DNA of 64,000 nt from CAWCTD01 sp963798455 (GCA_963798455.1 CAWCTD010000003.1:3720001-3784000); one strand, 5' to 3'; shown: positions 1 through 9,859, counted from the stretch's first letter. Notes: generated by a model from the letters alone, not told the origin. Program-made: numbers and translations.

Positions 1-655
1 GCCGGTTTTCCTTGCGAGAAGACACGCTGCGGCCGTCACTGAATCTGGTTTTCGGTAGTTTCCGTCCGGTTCGCAGAACACGAGGTCAAGATCAGTGCGG
101 TAGTCTGGGCCGAATTTTCGGCGCCATTCTTCCTGCTGTTTCCTGTGCTCGTGCAGAGTTTCGATTACTACGCTGGGAAGCGGGACACGCCTAGTCTCGC
201 CGTTTTTCGGAGGCTTTATTCTCAATCCCTGCTTTGTCTGCTCCAGCGATTTCGAAACCAAAAGCACGGCGCTGTCAAAGTCCGCATCAGACCAGGTCAC
301 CGCGAGAGGTTCACCACGCCGGCAGCCAGTAGCGGAGGCAACGTCCAGAATTGGATAGAGCCAATGTCCGCGGGCGGCGTCAACGTATCTCCGTGTCTGG
401 CGGAAGTCGAGCGCCTTTGCCTCGTTGCGTTCGACCTTTGGCAACTGGCACGCATCTGCAGGATTGAGTCTCAGGAGCTTCCAGCGTATGGCTGTTCCCA
501 GGGCCGCGTGGACAACGCCGGCAGCGTTCCTTACGGTCTTGGCTGAAAGGGGCCGTCCTTGCTTGCCGCCTGATTCGCAAAGGCGCCTGTAGAGTTGGTC
601 CAAAATGCGCGTGGAGACATCGCGCAACTGCGCGAGTGATGGCGTGCACTGAATC
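1..655 (-). pseudogene. Tyrosine recombinase / phage-type integrase, partial
   Basis: The reverse strand reads open as a tyrosine-recombinase core. A SAM-like helical segment (LAQLRDVSTRILDQLYRRL, near 640-580) is followed by a hinge and the catalytic domain with ATGCRRGEPLAVTWSDADFD (near 320-265), where the Arg of CRRGE matches the first catalytic Arg of the family. The second half (HxxR, Tyr) would lie beyond base 1, so the C terminus is cut by the window edge. The N-terminal domain is missing: similarity stops abruptly at about 645-655, exactly where a GH2 fragment begins on the other strand. I therefore read it as a 5'-truncated remnant of an integrative element. Family assignment is firm; whether it was ever linked to other remnants here is unknown. 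Confidence 0.75.
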
Positions 656-1598
656 CTTTCAGAGGGATACTTTCGTCGACTGGCAAATGGTAGTGGACAA
701 TCCGTATATCGTTGGCGATTTCGTTTGGACAGCCGTGGATTACCTCGGCGAGTCCGGTATCGGCCGATCCTACCTTCGGGATCCAGGCGCGACTGGCCGG
801 GAGCCGTTCATGGGCAGCGATGAGCTCTATCCCTAGCACAGTTCAGATTGTGGCGATATCGACATTTGCGGCTTCCGGAAGGCCAGCTCTCACTACCGGA
901 ACATTGTGTGGGATCGGCGCGACAAGCTCTATCTCGGTGTACGCCAGCCCGTGCCCGAGGGCAAGGAGTTGCGCGTCACGACCTGGGGAGTGTGGCCAAC
1001 CTATGAGAGTTGGACGTGGCCGAGCATGGAAGGAAAGCCGCTCGAAGTGGACGTTTAATCCCGGTACGACAGGGTGCGCCTCTACTTGGATGACAAGCTG
1101 ATCGAGGAGGGGCCCGCCACGCGCGCCGAGCGGTTCGTGGCGAGCTTCAAGCTGCCCTATGGTCCAGGAGTTCTCAAGGCGGTCGGAGTTCAGGGCGGCA
1201 AGCCAGTGGCGGAAGTAGTGCTGAGAACTGTGGGAGAAGCTGTGCTGATTCGGCTGACACCCGACCGAGTCACGCTCCGCGCCGACCGCCAGGATCTGTC
1301 TTTTATCACGGTTGAGGCCGTCGATAAGAGTGCCCAACCACTCCCCAACGCGGCCCATGCGGTGACCTTCAATCTCAGCGGGCCGGGTGTGATTGCTGCG
1401 GTAGGCAACGGGGATTCGACCAGCGAGGAGATGTACCAGGGGAATCAGCTCAAGCTCTTCAATGGGAAGGCACTGGTGGTGGTGCGCGTCTCGCGGACTC
1501 CGGGGACGATTCGTCTTACGGCCAGTGCCCCGAGGCTCAAGCCCGCCACGATCAGCCTGCAGTCCCGACCGGGCCAGGCAGCACCGTATGTAGAGTAA
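648..1598 (+). pseudogene. GH2 beta-galactosidase-like, 3' remnant with two nonsense codons
   Basis: One reading frame (TESF..., DFVWTAVDYLGESGIGR, CGDIDICGFRKASSHYRN, WTWPSMEGKPLEV, YDRVRLYLDDKLI) matches the C-terminal half of bacterial glycoside hydrolase family 2 proteins and ends at a TAA at 1596-1598. Two stops interrupt it in frame: TAG at 834-836, where the family has Trp (YPWH), and TAA at 1056-1058, where it usually has Tyr before SRYD. The catalytic N-terminal part is absent; the gene is joined at about 648 to the integrase fragment on the other strand. No frameshift is needed to read the rest. It is dead: 5' truncation plus two nonsense changes. Confidence 0.8.
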
Positions 1599-1668
1599 GA
1601 CGCGGTTCCCAAGCACGGGTGATCTTCGGCGTCTGGTTTCGCTGTGCCCGATGGGGTTCAATGGGATT

Positions 1669-3165
1669 ATGGAATCAACGATGCGTCTGTTGGCTGTTTC
1701 TTCCGCCTGCGGTTTGGTCATGTTTCTAGCAGCATTGCCGCACGCCAACCTCTTCGGTCAGCAATCGGGAGCCCCGGCTGCGACCAGGGCGGTCGCCAGT
1801 GCGGGCGGTTCGGCTCAACCGGAGAATTGGGCTACTTCGCAAGACCATCAGAACATGATGGAGCAGCTCGGTATCAAGGCTCTCCGTCCTGGTCCAAGCG
1901 GGAACGAATCTGCGCCCAATCATGCCAACTACGACGAGGCGTCGGCGAATCCGTACCCCAACCTTCCCGACGTGCTCACGCTGAAGAACGGAAAGAAGGT
2001 CACAACACCGGGCATGTGGTGGAAGCAGCGCCGCCCCGAGATCATCGAGGATTTCGATCGGGAGGTGCTGGGCCGGGTCCCCAAACGCGTACCCAAGGTG
2101 ACTTGGACGGTCGCAAACACGGCAACCGCGACGATCGCCTCTCGTCCAGTCGTCGGGAAGCAGCTTGTGGGGCATGTCGATAATTCGTCCTTCCCGCAGA
2201 TCACTGTTGACATCCAGATGACGCTGGTGACCCCGGCCGATGCGAAAGGGCGTGCCCCCGTGATGATGATGTTCGGTGGCCGCGGGTTACCGGGCCTCGC
2301 AGCTCCCGGCGGTCCCGGTCGAGGATTTGGTGCAATGACCGGCGGTGACCCTCCCGCAACCGACCAGTTGATCGCTGATGGCTGGGGTTACGCCTCCATC
2401 AATCCTGGCAGCATTCAGGCGGACAACGGGGCAGGCCTGACCAAGGGCATCATTGGGCTGGTGAATAAGGGCCAGTTCCGCAGGCCGGATGATTGGGGCT
2501 CATTGCGGGCCTGGGCTTGGGGCGCCTCCCGCGGCCTGGATTATCTGGAAACCGACAAAGCCGTGGACGCCAAGCACGTGGGGATCGAAGGTGTCTCTCG
2601 CTACGGCAAGGCAGCCCTCGTGACGATGGCGTATGACACGCGCTTCGCGGTGGTTCTGGTCGGCTCGTCCGGTGAGGGTGGAGCGAAGCTCCATCGCCGT
2701 AACTGGGGGGAAGCCGTGGAGAACCTGACGGGAGCGGGTGAATACCATTGGATGGCCGGCAACTTCCTGAAGTATGGCGCTTCGGAGGCCACGTTCGGCA
2801 GCAAGAACGCCGGCGACATCCCCGTGGATGCTCACGAGTTGATCGCGCTGTGCGCACCGCGCCTGACTTTCATCAGTTACGGTGTGCCCGAGAAGGGTGA
2901 CGCGAAATGGCTCGACCATCAGGGCAGCTTCATGGCTGCTGTCGCCGCCGGTCCGGTGTTCAGGCTGCTGGGCGCAAAGGATCTGGGGACTTCGGACGAC
3001 TACATGAAGGAGAAGATGCCGCCCGTGAATGTGGGCCTGCTGGATGGCGAACTGGCCTGGCGGCAGCATGACGGTGGGCACACCGACGGCCCGAACTGGA
3101 AGTACTTCATTCCGTGGGCCGACAAGTTTTTCAAGCGCGTGCCTCCGCCTGCCCCGGCAAAGTGA
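1669..3165 (+). CDS. Glucuronoyl esterase-like protein (CE15 family), secreted
   Basis: About 498 residues. An N-terminal signal peptide (hydrophobic stretch from MRLLAVSSACGLVMFLAALP) is followed by an alpha/beta-hydrolase fold typical of carbohydrate esterase family 15: the nucleophile motif GVSRYGKAA (Ser near residue 310), the SGEGGAKLHRRNWGE loop, and a C-terminal catalytic His in RQHDGGHTDG. CE15 enzymes cleave ester links between lignin and glucuronoxylan, or related uronate esters; Solibacter carries several. Activity on that substrate is inferred from family. Starts at 1651, 1669 and 1681 are in frame and none has a clear ribosome site, so the start is uncertain. The SGNH gene begins on the base after its stop, so the two are probably cotranscribed. 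Confidence 0.85.
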   Translation: MESTMRLLAVSSACGLVMFLAALPHANLFGQQSGAPAATRAVASAGGSAQPENWATSQDHQNMMEQLGIKALRPGPSGNESAPNHANYDEASANPYPNLPDVLTLKNGKKVTTPGMWWKQRRPEIIEDFDREVLGRVPKRVPKVTWTVANTATATIASRPVVGKQLVGHVDNSSFPQITVDIQMTLVTPADAKGRAPVMMMFGGRGLPGLAAPGGPGRGFGAMTGGDPPATDQLIADGWGYASINPGSIQADNGAGLTKGIIGLVNKGQFRRPDDWGSLRAWAWGASRGLDYLETDKAVDAKHVGIEGVSRYGKAALVTMAYDTRFAVVLVGSSGEGGAKLHRRNWGEAVENLTGAGEYHWMAGNFLKYGASEATFGSKNAGDIPVDAHELIALCAPRLTFISYGVPEKGDAKWLDHQGSFMAAVAAGPVFRLLGAKDLGTSDDYMKEKMPPVNVGLLDGELAWRQHDGGHTDGPNWKYFIPWADKFFKRVPPPAPAK

Positions 3166-3966
3166 ATGAAGATGAAGCGCATCGGTCTCCTTCTGGTTCT
3201 GGGAATGGCTCAGCCGTGGGTGTCTTCGGCGCAAGCGCCCATCCCGGCAGATCAACCGGTTGCACGTACAGATCAGAACTCTCTCATCGCCCATTCCCAA
3301 CTGCTTGAGAGAGCCAAGAAAGGTGGTATCGACATCTACTTCGAAGGCGACTCGATTACGCGCCGTTGGGGCGCCACCGACTACCCGGAGTTGCTGACCA
3401 ACTGGAGGCAGAACTTCTTCGGCTGGAATGCGGCCAATTTCGGATGGGGCGCCGATACGATTCAGAACATCCTCTGGCGGCTCCACAACGGGGAAATGGA
3501 CGGAGTCAATCCGAAGGTCATCGTCCTATTCGCAGGGACCAACAATGTCGGCAGTCGAATGCCCTCCGGAGGCGACGAAGCCAAAGTGGCGGACATTACC
3601 AGGGGGCTGGAGGCGGTCATAGACATCATGCAGGCGAAGGCTCCCGGCGCCACCATCATCGTGACGGGCATCTTCCCGCGCAACGACAACATGGCAGTGA
3701 TGCCGACGATCAACCAGATCAACAGCAATCTGTCCAGACTAGCGGACGGCAAGAAGATTCGTTATCTCAACGTCAATGACAAGCTGGCGGATCAGGACGG
3801 CAGGCTATTCGAAGGCATGATGAAGCCGGACAGCCTCCATCCTGCGATCAGAGGGTACCAGGTCTGGGCGGATGCGCTGAAGCCCATTTTCACCGAATTG
3901 CTCGGCCCTCCCGAGAAGGAAGACCACGCACCGCCTCCCACCGGGGATCCGAGCACGAAGCGCTGA
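3166..3966 (+). CDS. SGNH/GDSL hydrolase, secreted
   Basis: 266 residues with a Sec signal peptide (MKMKRIGLLLVLGMAQPWVSSAQA). It shows the SGNH blocks: EGDSITRRWG (nucleophile Ser near residue 63), NFGWGADT (block II Gly), AGTNNVGS (block III Asn) and PDSLHPAIRG (Asp and His near residues 222 and 225). It is likely an acetyl- or acyl-esterase acting on polysaccharide decorations; the exact ester is not predictable. The ATG follows the TGA of the CE15 gene without a gap, so translation is probably coupled, and a joint role in de-esterifying hemicellulose is a reasonable inference. Confidence 0.85.
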   Translation: MKMKRIGLLLVLGMAQPWVSSAQAPIPADQPVARTDQNSLIAHSQLLERAKKGGIDIYFEGDSITRRWGATDYPELLTNWRQNFFGWNAANFGWGADTIQNILWRLHNGEMDGVNPKVIVLFAGTNNVGSRMPSGGDEAKVADITRGLEAVIDIMQAKAPGATIIVTGIFPRNDNMAVMPTINQINSNLSRLADGKKIRYLNVNDKLADQDGRLFEGMMKPDSLHPAIRGYQVWADALKPIFTELLGPPEKEDHAPPPTGDPSTKR

Positions 3967-4487
3967 CAGCGGTCAGCATCCGGGGCAAAACACAAGCAGA
4001 GCCGACGAAAGCGTGCCTGCACTCCCCGAGCGAGAAGGCGGGCTGGGTCCTCTCCACTGGTCGTAGGGTAAACCAGTCGGAACTCACAGAACTGCAGTTG
4101 GCTGCAGGGGGCTATCGCCGGCGGAAATGACCGTTGCTGCAATGCCGTGGGCCGCTATTCCGGTCTAATGCCTTGATCATCAACATGTTTGGACAGCTGC
4201 TGATTTCAGTCGCCGGATGGCTGGGCCGGCGACAGCGGGACGAAATCGATTGCCAGGAAGCTTTCCAAAGTGCCCCTAGTCTTCAGCGATCCGGGTTCCA
4301 GGGCCGGATCCTGGTAACAAAACCGACCTTCTCGCCACCGACCCGTCCCGGCCGTGCTGCCATCAACTCCCCGGACCGCCGACCATATGACCTGTGATGC
4401 CGGCGCTTCGCGCCACTCCAGCCTCCGGGCGATGGGCTTCAGGATGACCTACGTTCGCTCACTGCCCGCCGACCCGCTCGATACAAT
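3967..4487. other. Intergenic stretch without a recognisable gene
   Basis: No frame gives a convincing product. A short plus-strand peptide at about 4182-4250 (ISVAGWLGRRQRDEID) weakly resembles the leader region of IS3-type or integrase-associated transposase proteins, but nothing downstream supports it. The stretch ends at the 5' break of a truncated radical SAM gene, so it may be recombination debris. Confidence 0.3.
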
Positions 4488-5315
4488 GTGGCTAGTGGGG
4501 CGTGCGGCTGGAAGGTCATTCGGACCCACGCTTCCGCGCTGCCTATGCGCATCCGGCGGCTGAACCGGGCCGGTCTCGATTACCTCCAACTCAGCATCGA
4601 CAACGTCGTGCCCGAAGAGACCTCGAAGAAGAGCCTGAAGGTCTTCGACCGCAAGCTCGAATCACTGGCCGCGGACGCCGAGTTCGCCGTGACATTCAAT
4701 TCCGTCCTCGGCAGTCCCGTTCGGAACCCCACCGACGCGCTCACGATCGCCGAGCACGCACGGGCGCTCGGTCTGACCAACACGGTCAGCATCCTGCATG
4801 ACGGTAGCGGGCATCTACGGCCGCTCGCCCCCGACCACGCCTCCATCTACGAGCGTATCCTCGCGTTCGAGCAGTCGCTGTTCTCGTTCGCGCAGTACGA
4901 CCGATTCCAGCGCAACATCGCGCGCGGGCTGCCCAACGACTGGCACTGCCGCGCCGACGGTCGCTTCCTCTACATTTACGAGGACGGCCTAGTCCACCAC
5001 TGCTCACAGCAGCGCGGCCCTCCGGGGATCCCACTTGAGCAGTACACCCACGATCACTTGAAACGCGAGGCCGCGCGCCCGGAGCCGTGCGCTCCCTTCT
5101 GCACCATTTCCTGCGCGCACCAGACCGCGATGCTCGACGCCTTCCGCGAAGACCCGCGCGGGACGCTCGCCGGCATGATCGCTCGCCGCAAGGCGCACAA
5201 CCCGGCCTATCGGCCGCCGCTGGTCCTCAAGGCGCTGACGTGGGCCTTTCTCGACGGCCGCAACCGGCGTGTGCTCAGCAAACTGGCACTACACATCCTC
5301 CGCGCGCGGTCCTGA
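4488..5315 (+). pseudogene. Radical SAM protein, 5'-truncated (lacks the Fe-S cluster motif)
   Basis: The readable product starts inside a radical SAM barrel: IRRLNRAGLDYLQLSIDNV is the typical strand/helix about 80-100 residues after the CxxxCxxC motif. It continues through NTVSILHDGSG to a C-terminal Cys-rich segment (CRADGRFLYIYEDGLVHHC and CAPFCTISCAHQ) like the auxiliary-cluster or SPASM-like region of such enzymes. No frame upstream encodes the CxxxCxxC motif that binds the 4Fe-4S cluster, so the product cannot be an active radical SAM enzyme. Similarity begins around 4540. Most likely a remnant truncated by rearrangement. The exact subfamily is not clear. Confidence 0.65.
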
Positions 5316-5691
5316 AGAGCCTATCCCGACGGGGCAGCTAGCTCTACTGCTGAATTGCCGTATACTTTCTGGACGGCCTACGATCCGCTCAGAAAGGAGT
5401 AGGCCAGGTAGACACTTCTCCGAGTTGAACAGGTGATAGGCACCCGCTCACTAATCGGTGTGGTCGCAGCGGTCCCACCGCGCCAGCGGTGCTACAAATT
5501 CGCGGTCGCCCGCGACCTTCTGGATGTGTCGTTGCCACAGGTGGGCGTGCCGCATTTGCGGCGGAAACGCCAGAGCTGCGGCTCGCTTGGCCGTCGCGCT
5601 GCGGGCCGCGTCGAGCAGATCCACCACAGCGATGGTTGGTCGGCAAACTTGTTGCGAGATGAATCCTCTGACCGCGCTGTTTAACGTCGCA
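5316..5691. other. Intergenic stretch without a recognisable gene
   Basis: Both strands contain open frames, including a minus-strand run through about 5451-5640 (MRHAHLWQRHIQKVAGDREF), but I recognise no family and see no ribosome site. It lies between two broken genes and may be a remnant. Confidence 0.3.
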
Positions 5692-6764
5692 CTAGACCGA
5701 TTCCATCGCTGCCTGCAACATGGCGCGGGCGTAGGCCACGTTGAAGACCCAGCCGGCGTATTGACCCGAGTTGGCTTGCTCACGGTCGGCGTCGAGGCCC
5801 CGAGGGTGCTCCGGATAGATCAACCGCGAGTACTTCAGTCGCAGTAGCTCCTTCATGACGGCGAACATGTCGACCTCGCCTTCGTCCGGGAATACCTCGG
5901 TGTACTTCTCGCGGGGCACTCTCATGCGCACATTGCGGAAGTGCATGTGGTTAATGCAGTCCTTCTTCCCAAAGTAGCGACATACTTCCACGGGATCGTG
6001 GCCCATTTCGCGCGTCACGCCGCAGTCGAAGGTGATGCCGTTGTAAGGGCTCGGCACAATGTCCACCAGGCGCTTCCAACCTTCCACGCTGCCCATGATC
6101 TGCCCCGAGCCGCGGCTGATCGGGGCCGGGGGGTCATTGGGATGCAGCGCCAGGCGAACGCTGGACTCCCTGGCCACCGGCACAACGGCCTTCAGGAAGT
6201 AGGTCACGTTGTTCCACATTTCCTCAATCGGATGCGCGCCTTCTTCCGGCAGAGGTGGCAGGTCCTTGATCTTGTCGTAATCGAAGGACAGCATCCCGGC
6301 ACCGGCGCGGCCCGGTTCGTCGTAGTAGCCTTCGGTCGCCCGGTGGGCATAGAAGTTGTATTCGATGATGGGCAAGCCAGCCTTGCCCGCGGCGCGGATC
6401 GATTTTTGTACGTTTTCGATGTCCTGGTCGCGCCTGGTCTGCCATAGATGGCGTTGTCGAAGCCGCCGATCATCATGTTGATAACGTTGAGGCCGCCGGC
6501 CTTATGGCGATCCATGATGGCCCGTAACTGGCCCTCTTCCCACGGAATCCGCGGTCCGCTGAGGATGGCGTAATCCACGCCGATCTGTTTTATACGGCGC
6601 ATGCTTCGCTCGCTCGGAGTGGCGTTCGATAGCATACAGAGCTTAGGGGTGAGGGGACCTTCGCTGAGAGGCCAGCGGCCTGCGGCCGTGCGTGCGGCTG
6701 GAGCTGCTAGGACCGCCGCGCCGGCAGCCCGCGCCATGTCACGTCTTGATAATTCGGCACTCAT
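5692..6764 (-). pseudogene. Mannonate dehydratase-like (UxuA-type) TIM-barrel protein with RR leader, frameshifted
   Basis: The gene starts at 6764 with a good ribosome site (GGAGG 8 bases upstream) and a twin-arginine leader (LSRRDMARAAGAAVLAAPAA). The first frame runs to IGGFDNAIYGRPG; from about 6448 the sequence continues in the next frame as QDIENVQKSIRAAGKAG, then IIEYNFYAHR, HMHFRNVRM and PEHPRGLDAD to MESV at 5692. One missing base near 6448 explains the break. The barrel resembles UxuA mannonate dehydratase and relatives (TIM barrel, HxRNV and PEH metal or active-site segments), which dehydrate mannonate to 2-keto-3-deoxygluconate. An exported form would be unusual. Either a recent pseudogene or a single-base sequencing error. 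Confidence 0.75.
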
Positions 6765-6970
6765 GTTGAACCTCCGATCGGCCTGTCGGCCTGACGGAAG
6801 TATACACCTCCTACTCTTGCTTCGACAGGCAGGGGTGCGGCTCCAATGGAAGCAGGGGGGTGTACAATCGGAGGCGGCCAGGAAGCAAAGCCGTCACGCG
6901 CCGCGGCGCTGCGCTCGACGTGGAACGCGATGGTCGGGGCGGAATTCAAGAGATTTCCAGGAGATCCAGC

Positions 6971-7855
6971 ATGAATAGCAAGACCGAGCTAACGCGGCGC
7001 GCTATGGTCCGTGCCACCGCAACTGCCGGAGCGGCGGCGCCTCTGGGAGCTGTATCTCTCCCCACGGCAAGCGCCCAAGCAGCGGCCGGAGCCAAAGCCA
7101 GGGCGTTCGCGCTCATCGGCGATGAGTCCCACAACTCGGACTACATCCGCTCGGCTCTCGGGAGCACGCTGGTTCAAGACGCGGGTCTGCCCATCGATTT
7201 CACCGATGAGGAGAAGGAACTGAGCTACGAAGCTCTCAAACGCTACAGGATCCTGATCATCTTCCGCGACGGCCTGCGGTTCCCTAATGGTTACACCTAC
7301 GCCATGTACTGGAGGCCCACTCGCGACCAGATCGTCAGCGTCCCGCCTATTGAGAAGAAGATCGGCGGCAGCGGTGTCGGATGGATGACGGAAGAGCAGG
7401 GCAAGGCCGTAAAACGGTGGGTGGAGGAAGGCGGTTCCTTGTGGGCTTTCCACAACAATAGCCAGCTCTCATTGATGAACAGGGACTATCGCGACGTGGA
7501 AGGGGCGATCTACACCGGGCACCCGCCTATCCGGCCCTTCAAGGTCAAAATCACCAATCGCGACCATCCCATCACGAGAGGCGTCAACGATTTCGTGGTC
7601 ACCGACGAGCAGCACTTTCTGGTGTACGAAAAGGACCCGAAATACGTACTCGCCGTCAGTGTGAATGAGGATGGCCTTACCTACAATGACCAGAGTGGAA
7701 GGACGAGCAATACGTGTGAGTCCGTGTGGGCCTACGACTATGGCAAGGGGCGTGTGTGCTTCATGGCTCCCGGACACGCCATCACGGTGATGTGGAATCC
7801 CGAGTACGAAAAGATGCAAAAGAACGCCGTGAAGTGGCTGCTTCGCGAAACCTAA
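6971..7855 (+). CDS. ThuA-domain (trehalose-utilisation-type) protein, RR leader
   Basis: 294 residues. The start at 6971 is chosen because AGGAGATCCAGC sits immediately upstream and it opens a clean twin-arginine leader (LTRRAMVRATATAGAAAPLG, cut after ASAQA). The body is a ThuA/class I glutamine-amidotransferase-like fold: FALIGDESHNSDYIRSAL, a Trp/His-rich core (GGSLWAFHNNSQ), ITNRDHPITRGV and a C-terminal GKGRVCFMAPGHAITVMWN. ThuA domains occur in sugar catabolism; members are linked to 3-keto-glycoside metabolism, but the reaction of this one is unknown. It is divergent from the mannonate-dehydratase-like gene, with about 200 bp between them. Confidence 0.75.
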   Translation: MNSKTELTRRAMVRATATAGAAAPLGAVSLPTASAQAAAGAKARAFALIGDESHNSDYIRSALGSTLVQDAGLPIDFTDEEKELSYEALKRYRILIIFRDGLRFPNGYTYAMYWRPTRDQIVSVPPIEKKIGGSGVGWMTEEQGKAVKRWVEEGGSLWAFHNNSQLSLMNRDYRDVEGAIYTGHPPIRPFKVKITNRDHPITRGVNDFVVTDEQHFLVYEKDPKYVLAVSVNEDGLTYNDQSGRTSNTCESVWAYDYGKGRVCFMAPGHAITVMWNPEYEKMQKNAVKWLLRET

Positions 7856-7891
7856 AGGCTCAAGCCGGGAACGGACTCGCTCTCCGCGAGT

Positions 7892-8761
7892 TCACAGAGC
7901 AACCGCGTTCTGCTCCACGTACTGGTCAACCTCGGACAACGCCGGCGGACGCCGGTCGGCGTAGTCGAACCGTTCTGCGTACGGAAGGACGTAATCCCTG
8001 CCGTACTCCCGGTAATCGTTGAGCAGGAACTGCCGCACGTACTCGCGGTCCGCCGTGCGGTCGTCGCTGCCGAGCAGGGGAAGGCGCTTGCCCTGCTTTG
8101 CCAAGCCCGCTCGAAGCGCTGAACCACGGTTGCCGCCGCCCTGAGACCGGCATTCGACGATGGCGTCGATTTTCTTTTCAATGTGGGAGCTGATGTCCAC
8201 GATGCGGTTGAACGGCTGCCCCGGCCGGGCATGGAAGTAGTAACGCTCCCGAACGGTATGCGGCTGTATGCCTGCTTCCATGTGCTCGGGAAAATCGTTA
8301 GGCATGCCCCCCATCCAGCAGGCCTCCTCCACCGCGCGACCTGTCACCCAGTGGTCGGGATTCTCCTCCCCGTGGCCCCACGGATTGAAGGTGATCACCG
8401 TGTCCACTTTGAGCATGCGGAAGATGAGAATCAGCCGGCCACGGATCTCGATGGAGGAGATGCCGTCCATGCGGTGATTCCGGTAATACAGATCGAACAC
8501 GTCCTTGAAGCCGAGGGCCGCGGCCATCTTGAAGTGCTCCTGCTCGTTGCTCAGGATGTTCTCGGCCGTGGTGTGGCCGCCGCACTTCTCGTCGTTGCTC
8601 GTGCGGATGATATAGCCTGTGTAGCCCTCGTTCACGAGCTTGGCGCACAGCCCGCCCGCGTAATAGGGGACGTCATCCAGGTGAGCATGAATGGCGGCGA
8701 AGACTTTGCCCCGGTGCGGTTGGCCCGGTTGGTCTTTCTCGATGACGATGCTTGTGTCCAT
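7892..8761 (-). CDS. PIG-L/LmbE-family deacetylase, leaderless
   Basis: 289 residues with the PIG-L fold: an AIHAHLDDV motif (His27, Asp29, Asp30, equivalent to the AHPDDE zinc/catalytic site, but with Val in place of Glu), RTSNDEKCGG, YYRNHRMDG, and ENPDHWVTGRA, which supplies the third metal His. Family members are zinc-dependent N-deacetylases of N-acetylglucosaminyl groups. It has no signal peptide, unlike its neighbour. The ribosome site GGAAAGGAGAAGGACC precedes the start and the upstream gene ends 27 bases away, so the two PIG-L genes form an operon. They are clear paralogues and presumably act on the same type of amide on opposite sides of the membrane. Confidence 0.8.
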   Translation of the reverse strand: MDTSIVIEKDQPGQPHRGKVFAAIHAHLDDVPYYAGGLCAKLVNEGYTGYIIRTSNDEKCGGHTTAENILSNEQEHFKMAAALGFKDVFDLYYRNHRMDGISSIEIRGRLILIFRMLKVDTVITFNPWGHGEENPDHWVTGRAVEEACWMGGMPNDFPEHMEAGIQPHTVRERYYFHARPGQPFNRIVDISSHIEKKIDAIVECRSQGGGNRGSALRAGLAKQGKRLPLLGSDDRTADREYVRQFLLNDYREYGRDYVLPYAERFDYADRRPPALSEVDQYVEQNAVAL

Positions 8762-8788
8762 GGTCCTTCTCCTTTCCAGCAGCCGCTT

Positions 8789-9859
8789 CTACAGCGGGAC
8801 CGTGTGCTGGTTGACGTACTCTCGGATGTTCCTGGTGTAGGCCGGCCCGGGGCCGATGTAACGGAACGCCTCGGCGTACTGCAGTCCGAACTGCTCGCCG
8901 AGGAGCCGAAAATCCCCCAGGAGGAACTGCTTCACGTAGGCGAAGTTCGCGGTCTCGTCGTCCTCACCCAGCATGGGGAGCTTCTTGCCTTCCCTGGCCA
9001 ATTCTCGCCGCAGGGCTGAACCGGCCGTTCCCGCGGGACCCTTCCCCTTATTGGCGATGTTGGCACGCGTCTTTGCGCCGATGTAGGTGCTGATATCCAC
9101 GATACGATTCGTCAGGTTGTGGCCCTGAGGCGAGCGGGCGTGGTAATACTTCTCGCGCACCGACGTGGTCTTCAGGCCGGCCTTCAAGTGCTCCGGATAG
9201 TCCCTGCTGCCGCCCGCCATCCAGCAGGCGGCTTCCACGGCCCTCCCAACCACGAGATGGTCCGGATTCTCGTCGTAGTGGTCGTAGGGGTCCATGGTGA
9301 GGATCGTGTTCACCCGGAGCAGCCGGAACAGGAAGATGAGCCGCGCCCGGATCTCGACAGCCGCATCGTCATCCATGCGATGGTTGCGGTAGTAAAAGCT
9401 GTACGCCTTCTTGCACCCGAGCGCCTTGGCCACTTCGTGGTTGTCGATTTCGTTCTGCACCACTCCGTAGCCGAGTGTCCTGCCCGCCGCCTCATCATTG
9501 GAGATACGGATGAGGTGACCGGTGTAGCCTTCGTCAATGAGCTTGGCCACCGTTCCCCCGCAGTACAGGGGAACGTCGTCGCTATGCGGCTGGATGGCTG
9601 CGAGCACCTTGCCCTGATGGGGCTTTCCAGCCTGGTTGTGCTCCAGAACCACGTCATCTGCAAAGGTGTAGTAATCCGACGTGGCAAACGGGGTGTACGC
9701 GGACCTTCGGCTGGCGTAGGCCGCGGGGGTGAACTTGGAGGGCAGATCCGATGGCTGAGCTTGGGCCGCGCGGCCCGCGCGCGCGGGTGCCAGCGCCTCA
9801 GAGCCAGAGAGAACCATGCCCGCCGCCATGGATCGGCCGAGGAACATCCGTCGCTTCAT
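8789..9859 (-). CDS. PIG-L/LmbE-family deacetylase with RR leader
   Basis: 356 residues. The start at 9859 is set by AAAGGAGGAGTCGAC directly upstream; a further in-frame ATG at 9880 lies before this site. The N terminus is a twin-arginine leader (MKRRMFLGRSMAAGMVLSGS). The deacetylase domain has AIQPHSDDV (His92, Asp94, Asp95), IRISNDEAAGR, YYRNHRMDD and ENPDHLVVGRA, paralogous to the downstream gene and again with Val where the family motif usually has Glu. First gene of a two-gene operon, facing away from the enolase-superfamily gene at 9953 across about 93 bases that must hold both promoters. Confidence 0.8.
   Translation of the reverse strand: MKRRMFLGRSMAAGMVLSGSEALAPARAGRAAQAQPSDLPSKFTPAAYASRRSAYTPFATSDYYTFADDVVLEHNQAGKPHQGKVLAAIQPHSDDVPLYCGGTVAKLIDEGYTGHLIRISNDEAAGRTLGYGVVQNEIDNHEVAKALGCKKAYSFYYRNHRMDDDAAVEIRARLIFLFRLLRVNTILTMDPYDHYDENPDHLVVGRAVEAACWMAGGSRDYPEHLKAGLKTTSVREKYYHARSPQGHNLTNRIVDISTYIGAKTRANIANKGKGPAGTAGSALRRELAREGKKLPMLGEDDETANFAYVKQFLLGDFRLLGEQFGLQYAEAFRYIGPGPAYTRNIREYVNQHTVPL

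Noticed and set aside
4182..4397. Transposase gene fragment
   Set aside because: Only a short IS-like leader similarity, without DDE residues or terminal repeats.
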